Source of the DNA: Acanthamoeba lenticulata
Lineage: Eukaryota > Discosea > Longamoebia > Acanthamoebidae
DNA: 12,759 nt
Direction of reading: 5' to 3'
Assembly (NCBI GenBank): GCA_002179805.1
Contig: NAVB01001162.1
Location: 1 to 12,759 of the forward strand
The notes under the pieces are model-generated. The model had not been told where the DNA came from, searched no databases, and worked only from the letters and a program-made list of their open reading frames with translations. This document shows positions 1 through 6,893 of the stretch, one piece after another; position 1 is the first letter of the stretch, and each line of letters begins with the position of its first letter. A program made the position numbers and the translations under genes.

Positions 1-1245
1 TTCTTGATGAGCTCCTGGACCTTGGGGATACGGGTCGAACCACCGACGAGCACGACCTCGTCGATCTCGGTCTTCTTGAGGCCAGAGTCCTCGAGCACCT
101 TCTGGACGGGCTTGAGGGTCTTCTTGAAGAGGTCCATGTTGAGGTCCTCGAACTTGGCGCGGGTAAGACGCTCCCTGAGATCCTGACCCTCGAAGAAGTT
201 CTCAATCTCGATCGACACCTCCTTCATGGTCGAGAGGGTGCGCTTGGCGTTCTCGGCCTCGCGCCTCAGCTTCTGGATGGCACGCTTGTCCTTGCTGGCA
301 TCGAGGCCAGACTTCTTGTTGAACTGCTTGAGCAGATACTGCATCACGCGCTGATCGAAGTCCTCACCACCAAGGTGAGTGTCACCGCTGGTCGCCAGCA
401 CCTCGAAGACGCCGTCATCAATCTGTTTTCAAACAAAGAAGAAGGAAAAAAAAAAAAACAACGCATCCAAGCGATTAGTCGACAAATTCGAAAAGCTGCA
501 AGATCGAAGCGAAGCAGTTTTGGGCGCGAACCTGAAGGAGCGACACATCGAAGGTACCACCACCCAAATCGAACACGAGGATGTTCTTCTCACCCTTGAC
601 CTCGTTGAGGCCGTACGCGATAGCGGCGGCGGTGGGCTCGTTGATGATACGGACGACGTTGAGACCGGCGATGACACCGGCATCCTTGGTGGCCTGACGC
701 TGAGCGTCGTTAAAGTAGGCCGGGACGGTGACGACGGCGTTCTTGACGGTCTTGCCCAGGTAGGCTTCGGCGATCTCCTTCATCTTGGTCAAAACCATGG
801 CGGAAATCTCCTCGGGGGCGAACTCCTTGTCCTCATTCTTGTACTGGACGCCGATGTAGGGCTTGCCGTTCTTGTTGATGATCTTGTACGGCAGAAGCTT
901 GGCATCAGCCTGGACCTCCTTGTCGCCGAAGTTGCGACCGATGAGGCGCTTCACGTCAAAGACAGTGTTCTCCGGGTTGAGGGCGGCCTGGTTCTTGGCG
1001 GCATCACCGATGAGACGCTCGCTGTCGGTAAAGGCTACGTAGGACGGCGTGATACGGTTACCCTGGTCGTTGGCGATGATGTCCACTCGGCCGTTCTTCC
1101 AGATGCCCACCACGGAGTAGGTCGTGCCGAGATCGATACCGATGATCGGGCCCTCGTGCTTGTTGCTCTGCTCGTCCTGACCATGGACGCAGCTGGCGAA
1201 CAGAAGGGCGAAGCCCAAAAGCACCAACGTCGCGGAGTGCTTCAT
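1..1245 (-). CDS. BiP: ER-lumenal Hsp70 chaperone BiP/GRP78, N-terminal part (runs off left edge)
   Basis: ATP-driven chaperone of the ER lumen that binds nascent and misfolded proteins. Exon 1 is 1245-532 (238 codons), a 109-nt GT-AG intron lies at 531-423, and exon 2 runs from 422 off the window; 378 residues are visible of about 650 usual for the family. Residues 1-22 form a signal peptide (hydrophobic core, small residues before the cut). The Hsp70 nucleotide-binding motifs follow in order: [13 protein letters not shown] (35-47), [13 protein letters not shown] (about 200), [11 protein letters not shown] (225-235), and [16 protein letters not shown] at the window edge. The signal peptide and the motif GIDLGTTYS point to BiP rather than cytosolic Hsp70. 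I chose the ATG at 1245 because the signal peptide starts there; the frame is open further upstream without Hsp70 similarity. The intron has a T-rich 3' end, and splicing restores the family-typical run [19 protein letters not shown]. The C-terminal retention signal is outside the window. Confidence 0.97.
423..531 (-). other. Phase-0 intron of the BiP gene
   Basis: On the minus strand this 109-nt segment begins GTTCGC and ends in a long T-run followed by AAAACAG. Reading through it reaches a stop after about 26 codons. Removing it joins FDVSLLQ to IDDGVFEV, as expected for Hsp70. It sits at the end of the phosphate-2 motif. Confidence 0.92.
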
Positions 1246-1355
1246 TGGAGTGTGCTGTGCTGACAAACGGCTGTGTGTCGCGTGTGCGTGACCGGTCGGT
1301 AGAGTGCAGCTTCGTGCCTTCTCTACCTCCACTTTTTCATGTGGGCGGGACGCAA

Positions 1356-1374
1356 CGTGGTTCGCAGCCATTGG
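1356..1374 (-). promoter_or_regulatory. ER stress response element (CCAAT-N9-CCACG) upstream of BiP
   Basis: Read on the minus strand, the site is CCAAT, nine bases (GGCTGCGAA), CCACG: an exact match to the ERSE consensus of animal GRP78 promoters, where NF-Y binds CCAAT and ATF6/XBP1 binds CCACG. It lies 111-129 bp upstream of the BiP start codon and in the same orientation as the gene. On the plus strand the same ATTGG is followed by A-CCACC, one base short of the ERSE-II form ATTGG-N-CCACG. The match is read directly from the sequence; function in this organism is inference. Confidence 0.6.
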
Positions 1375-1400
1375 ACCACCGCAACGCATTACGGAGAATC

Positions 1401-1415
1401 AGAAATTTCTCGAGG
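1401..1415. promoter_or_regulatory. Heat-shock-element-like repeat upstream of BiP
   Basis: The plus strand reads aGAAa-tTTCt-cGAGg: two perfect, oppositely oriented nGAAn units of the heat-shock factor site and a third with one mismatch. It lies about 160 bp upstream of the BiP start codon. A two-and-a-half-unit match can occur by chance, so this is a candidate only. Confidence 0.3.
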
Positions 1416-1693
1416 TATAGAAAATATGCGGAATGTCGTGCACGCTTCTTGTTGGCCGGTGGTAACTCCGGCACCTCTTCCGCCGACAACCACCATCACT
1501 TCCCTTTCTTCTTCGCTTGTTGTTTTTATCGAAGGAACGAAGTGATTTGTGTGTCGGGGTAGGAGCCTTTAGTGGCGATGAGGGCCAAGGTTTTGCCCAA
1601 CATCTTTTCTATTATTGCCGGTTCATCAGTCCCGCTTCTCATTGAGAGGACGATGACCCAGAGAACGCACTAGTGTACACATATCGGGTCCGC

Positions 1694-4600
1694 TCACGCG
1701 CTGATATCCCAGATGCGAACGGAACAGTCATCGGAGCCGGAGACCAGCACATCGCCCACGGAGGAGAGGCACGACACAAAGTTGGTGTGGCCCTCGAGCG
1801 TGTTCAAGCACTCCCCAAACATGCGTAGGTCCCAGATCTTCACCGTCTTGTCGGCCGATCCAGTCACAAGCCGGTTGTAGACCTACACAAGGCCATCAAC
1901 AATGTCGAGTTTAGCCGCCATGAGCCAACCAACATGGCTATTACTGGGCTCGGAGTGGTACCTCGTCGTACTGGAGGCAGCGGACGGGCCAGGTGTGGGC
2001 CCGCACGGTCTGCACGCAGAGCCACGACCGCGGGTCCCACAGGCGCACGGTCTTGTCCCACCCGCCGGTGATGATGCGCGAGCTGTCGGCCTGCACGCAG
2101 TTGACTTCGCCGCCATGGCCACCAGAGAGCGTCCCGACGTTGGAGCCCGTGGCCAGGTCCCACACCAACACCACGCGGTTGCCGCCGCTGAACGCCTTGT
2201 CGTCCTGCTTCGAGTAGGCCAGGGAGACCACCTCGCTCTGGTGCCCTGTTGGCAGTCCAGTACGTCAATGTCTATGCAGACACATAGTAACAGGAAGTTA
2301 TTCGAACCTTTGAGGATTTGCATGCACTCGCCTCGCTGAGTGTCCCACACGCGGACGAGCTTGTCGGCTGAGCCCGAAAGGAGGAAGGACAGCGCGGAAT
2401 AGAGACAGTTGACCTTGCCCTCGAGTTTGAGCGTGTTGAGGCAGCGTCCCATCCGCATGCCCTGCAGCTCCCACACCTTGATGGTGCGGTCCCACGAGCC
2501 GGTGAACAGGTTGCGCTCGGTGGCCTGGATGGCGCTCACGATCTCGCGATGCGCCTTGGTCGATCCCACCACCCGCTGCGAGCTGGTGTCCCACGCTGCG
2601 CAGAAAATATATTATAATTATTAATATAAATGCTGTTAGCACATGTGGGCACGGCTGGCGTGCGGCAAGTGCGCACCTTTGACAGAACCATCGAACGACG
2701 AAGAGAAGAAATAGTCGCCCGAGGAATGCAAAAGCACGCCTGTGACCGGCTCGCTGTGGTCCTTCATCACTCTACGCGTGGTGGCAAGGTGAGGGGAGTC
2801 AATACTCGAGCACTACTAAGGACAAGCCTGGCCAACACGTGCCTCATGGTCTGGAAGTGCTGGGCCTCGAGCTCACTATCGCGCTGCTCCTTCAACAACT
2901 TCTCCTTCCAGTTGTCCTCTTGCGCTGCACACATACGATCCCTCGTTTTAGTGTCCGGGCCTGTGCCAATCGTAAGCAAAGAGAGACTCGTGGTACCTGC
3001 CCCGCGGGGCGCACGCCTCGAGCGAGCTACGGCATCGGCAGTAACCGGAGGCGGCTGTTGTTGTTGCTGCTCTCGAGGCGCGCTCTCGGGCATCGGAGCC
3101 ATAAAGGCCGACAGGCGGAACGAGCTTCTGCGCTCGCTGGTTCCGCTCTCGTGGGAGTCGGTCGCGGCATCATCCTGATTCGTGGAAGAAGGAGCCTTGT
3201 GGAGGCGCTGGAAGAGGGACTTCCACAGAGACTGGTCGACGAGGTAGGTCGACCACCGCTTGCATGCCATCGAGGCGCAGGCGAGGTCGCGCGGGCTCAA
3301 CAAAAAGCCAAAGATGCGGAGCGTGATGTCCTTGGACAGGTCATCGATGGTCTTGGCCCCGCCGGCGCCAGCGGCGTCGCCTCCCGCGAAGCGGTGCGCC
3401 GCGCGGGCTTTGGAGGTCACTTGAGGCACCAGGAACACGGGCAGCGCTGCCTCGGAGGTGCTCTTGTCAAAGAGCTCCAGCGCAAACTCGACGTCCTCGT
3501 CAGACTCCAATGTAATCAAGTCGCCCGCCTGTGCGCATTGCGCGCATGAGGACAGACTTAACATTCTTGTACTAGAAGGCGAGTACGGAGCAATGGGTGA
3601 GGGAGAGGACAATACCAGGTCTTTGTACTTGACCACGAGTTGGCTGGCGTTGGCCGAGGGGAACTTGGCGAACAGCTTCTCCCGCAGGTCAGCCCACTTC
3701 GTCCCGATGGGTGCGCGCAGCACCTTCACCTCGGACTCGAACGCCACTTTGTACGCGATCTGCAGACGCTCCGCCCGAGTCAGCTCACCGAAGGCTCGGC
3801 ACACGGAATCAATCGCTGGCGGGAGCCTGCGCGGTTGGTAGACGTACGCTTGAGCCGGAAAGGAGGCTCGAGGCGCGGCGGCGGAGCTCGACCGGGCCGG
3901 ACATGGCACGGGGGTCCTCGGGCCTGTCAGCAGTAGTCACGTTCGAGCCGATGGTCGGCAGAGACGCCAAGGACTCGGCGCGCTGGGGCTTGGGCGGCTC
4001 GGGCCTGACGGGCGTCAGCTGCGAGACATGCCGGCTCAGGACGGGCGTAGGCCGGGAGCTCGGAGCCGTGGCGCTGCTGCTGGTGGCGGCGGCGTTGGGC
4101 GTCTGCGGGAGCGGCTCATGGGCACGGATGGTCTTCTCCAGCGAGGCCTTGATCGAAGTGAGCAGCCGCTGGGCCGCCGTGGCCAGCTGCGGCTCGGATG
4201 ATTGAAGGAAGGGCCCGAGCCGCAGCCTCTGCGTCTTGATCACGATATCCCGAAGCTTGGCTGTGACGAAGCACTTTGTCAGCGTACAGAAATTGGACAC
4301 CGAGGCGAGAGGGACGCACGGTCGAGCAGCAGGTTCTGGAGGACGACGATGGCGAGCGTGAGGATCACGGGGTAGTCCTCCGGGTCGGAGAGGATTGTCA
4401 GCAGCTTGTTGAGTCCTCCCATCTTGGCAATCTTGATTCGGGCGCTTGCTGTGGTTTTCATTAACGACCATAAAAAGAGGAGGAAAGTGTTACGACATGT
4501 GTGTAAAAATGCTGCGAGGCAGGTGGTGGAGGTTTTTACCATCGAGGGCGAGCAGAGCGAGGAGGTGGAGCGCCCGCTGCTGGACGGCGACGTCTTCAGC

Positions 4601-6630
4601 GGAAGACTTGGCCACGAACGCGGTGAGGCAGTGGTCCTGGAACACGAACCCGTTTCCTGCGGAGATCGGCGTTGTGAGTATTCATTTCAAAGGGGAGGGA
4701 GCGAAGCAAGGTCCGGATCGGCACCGAGCTTGGCCAACGGGATGAAGATGGCGATGATCATCTCCTGGATCGCGGGAAGGGTGGTGCTTTCGCTGGCGAG
4801 CGCATCAACGAGTGCGTCAAGCACGGTCCACGAGCTCCCGTCGTCTGGGCTCAGGTCTGCATGTGTTGGCCGTGTGTATTAGTGGCCTTTTCGCGTTGTC
4901 TTTGTTGTCTTTGTGCGACATCACACGCACCGGACGGGACCAGGATTTGGATCAACTGGACGAGCAGGGTGGGCGCCTTGGGCTGCTGCTGCACCAGAAC
5001 ACGCTTGAGCGGCACGTCGGACAGCACCTTCATCAGGATTTTGTGCGTGCGGGCTGAGTCGTGTCCCACCCCAACGTCGTTCCCTCGCCTAGTGAGCGTA
5101 TACATTTTGGGGTGAAACGAAAGAGTGTGCCGCACCGTCGTTGCTGAATGTCTTGAGCAGGTTGAGGGCGAGGATCAGCAGCGTGTCATGGCCGCCCTGC
5201 AGAGCCTGGATGAGCGGGGACAGCACGCCCAGCTTGAGCATGTTCAACGTCGTGTCTGGTGTTGAGGACGGCAGACACGAACATCGTAAGACGAGCGATC
5301 AAGGTCAAATAAAAGAGCAAGTGGGAAGACCAAGTTGAGGAAAAGGCTTACCTTGTCCGGCGAGCGAGGTCAGGATGAGCATAACAGGTCCCAGCACTTG
5401 AGGGCTCGTGTAAGCCTTGAGCAAGTGCGCAAAGACCTGCAGACCAGCAGCCGCTTGCACGCCTTCACGACCCTCGGCTGAATAGGGAAGAAAAAAGACG
5501 TGAGTCAGACAAGCGCCAGCTGTTACGGCGCCCGCGAGTTGGTGGAGAGTTATATACCCGTCTTGGTGAGGTTGCGAAAGAAGAACAGAATGTAGGAGAT
5601 CAAGGACATGTTACGCGACGTGACCAAAACCTTGAGCAGCGGCACCGTCGTCGAGGCCTCCAGTAGCCGGCTCAGATTGGCCGCTATCGGGTGTGGTTGT
5701 TGAGGGTGAGGAACAAACGCGCATAGCAAACTGTGTGGGCAAGGGCCATACGTGACTCGGAAAGGTTAGCCAGAAGCTTGAGCGCGTAGGTTTGGAGGGC
5801 GCTGTTGCTTGAGGCCTGGCTTAGCGCTACGAGGCACGGGACGGCCTCGGGCACCTCGCACACGCTCTCCTTGTTGGCGTCTGCATGAGGAATAAACCAT
5901 AAGAGGTTGTCACGCTTGCACACACAGCAAAGCTGCGTGCAGACACGGCAAGGTGGAAGAGGCAAGAGGGAGACCATTGTTGGTGAGGTTGATGAGTGTC
6001 CACGCAGCGTTGGTCTGCACGGTCTCGTTGGGACTCTGCAGCAGCCGCACGAGAGGTGGGATGCCGCCACCGTCATAGACGTCATCCCTGCTCGGCTCTG
6101 AAGAGGCCAGCAGGCGAAATGAGTTGAAGACTACGAGGGCGAGTGGGCGGCACTAGAGTGAGCGGGCGGCACCGTCAACAGAAATGTTAATGAGTGCCTT
6201 CGTGGCGAGCTCAAGCACCCCCTCATCTTGAGAAGTGAGGCACTGAATGACGGCATCGATAGCGCCTTTTTCAAATAGCTCAAAGCTGTTGTTGGGGTCT
6301 GAGGTCCCGAGGTCTCGTTAACGCAACATCTTGGTTTAAATGTGAGGTGGTGAGTACCCAAAGCCCGCTTGCCAATCTCAGTCAGGGCATGCTTTTTGAA
6401 TTCAATACGTGTGTTTGCAGTGAGCAACTGGGCCAGCTGTTGAATCGTAAAGGTCCTGATTTTAATCACCAAGGGGTCTGACGATTTACCAGTAAATCAC
6501 TCAAATCAATTGAAAGCTGTCTGCTGCGTCAACGAATAATAAACAAAAATAAAGACTGAGTCAACGCACTGTCCTTGTCTGCTTCATCGTCCTCGTAGAA
6601 GCAGTTCGAAGCTGTAGCGAACGCCGGCAT
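1694..6630 (-). CDS. ARM repeat - PB1 - F-box - WD40 protein, probable SCF ubiquitin-ligase receptor
   Basis: Twenty exons give about 1,150-1,165 residues: 6630-6570, 6477-6358, 6298-6173, 6130-5975, 5880-5752, 5683-5558, 5477-5352, 5255-5136, 5053-4931, 4856-4725, 4656-4540, 4448-4320, 4260-3848, 3759-3616, 3528-2997, 2924-about 2837, about 2771-2677, 2595-2308, 2245-1962, 1882-1694. Residues about 20-500 form an armadillo array (e.g. GGGIPPLVRLLQSPNETVQ, LELATKALINISV). Residues 500-626 are a Pro/Ser-rich linker. PB1 follows (about 627-700) with a basic first strand and an acidic OPCA motif (KYKDLAGDLITLESDED). An F-box (about 734-783; DLSKDITLRIFGFLLSP, CKRWS) comes next, then a Q/P-rich linker and seven WD40 repeats (e.g. 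TGSADKTVKIWD) to the stop. By family knowledge an F-box binds Skp1, WD40 binds substrate, and PB1 and ARM bind partners. The least certain points are the 3847/3760 junction that joins ARM to PB1, and the exon 16/17 border (donor 2836 or 2876). If the first junction is wrong, these are two genes. Confidence 0.8.
3760..3847 (-). other. Intron joining the ARM half to the PB1/F-box/WD40 half
   Basis: On the minus strand it starts GTACGT and ends TCTGCAG, with a branch-point-like CTGAC about 20 nt before the end. At 88 nt it changes frame by exactly the amount needed to leave the ARM frame (which stops at 3809) and enter the PB1 frame. It is phase 0 and joins ...LLSGSS to IAYKVAFESEV, the first strand of PB1. 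No in-frame ATG opens the PB1 frame upstream; the nearest start-like codon is a GTG at 3909. Confidence 0.7.
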
Positions 6631-6893
6631 GGCGACGCAATCGAGAGACCTCGATCAAGCGAGATGAAGGTAGGGTACGAACCCCAGTTGGCACTCTCTG
6701 TTGAGCGGTCACAGGAAATTCCATACCAATTTTTCCTCACATGTGTGGCTTTGCCTTATTTGACCAACACGATCACATGCCAGGACAGCAACTGGAGTCG
6801 CCAGGTGGCCAACGAGAACGAGCTTACGTTGGAAACAAACAACAGCTTTTTCTGATGTATGGGTACTGAAGTCACAACAAGGTTGCACCCCGG

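Larger units (their letters stand above)
1246..1693 (-). promoter_or_regulatory. Intergenic region: BiP promoter and 3' flank of the ARM/F-box/WD40 gene
   Basis: No credible coding sequence; the open frames here are short and lack domain similarity. The region must hold the BiP promoter, 5' leader and the 3' end of the upstream gene in the same direction. Visible elements are the ER stress element at 1356-1374, the heat-shock-like repeat at 1401-1415, and an AT-rich patch at 1411-1430. No canonical AATAAA was found on the minus strand for the upstream gene; an AATAAT-like stretch occurs near 1610. Confidence 0.6.

Noticed and set aside
379..1263. Long plus-strand open frame (294 codons) opposite BiP
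   Set aside because: It is the mirror of the Hsp70 frame. Antisense frames of Hsp70 genes are a known source of false annotations, the product is a Leu/Val/Asp-rich shadow with no family sense, and it crosses the BiP intron.
2602..2632. AT-rich, partly self-complementary stretch as a possible promoter or replication element
   Set aside because: It is the 3' part of an 81-nt intron (2676-2596) directly before CTGCGCAG; AT-rich tracts are usual there.
2767..3909. A separate PB1/F-box gene starting at 3909
   Set aside because: The codon at 3909 is GTG, not ATG, and no suitable ATG lies before PB1 in that frame. The 88-nt intron at 3847-3760 joins it to the ARM frame instead. Still the main alternative model.
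5732..5751. Later donor (GTTTGC at 5731) for exon 5 of the ARM gene
   Set aside because: It would leave phase 0 and bring a stop into the next exon. GTATGG at 5751 keeps phase 1 and yields LANLSESPANLSRLLE, a normal ARM sequence.
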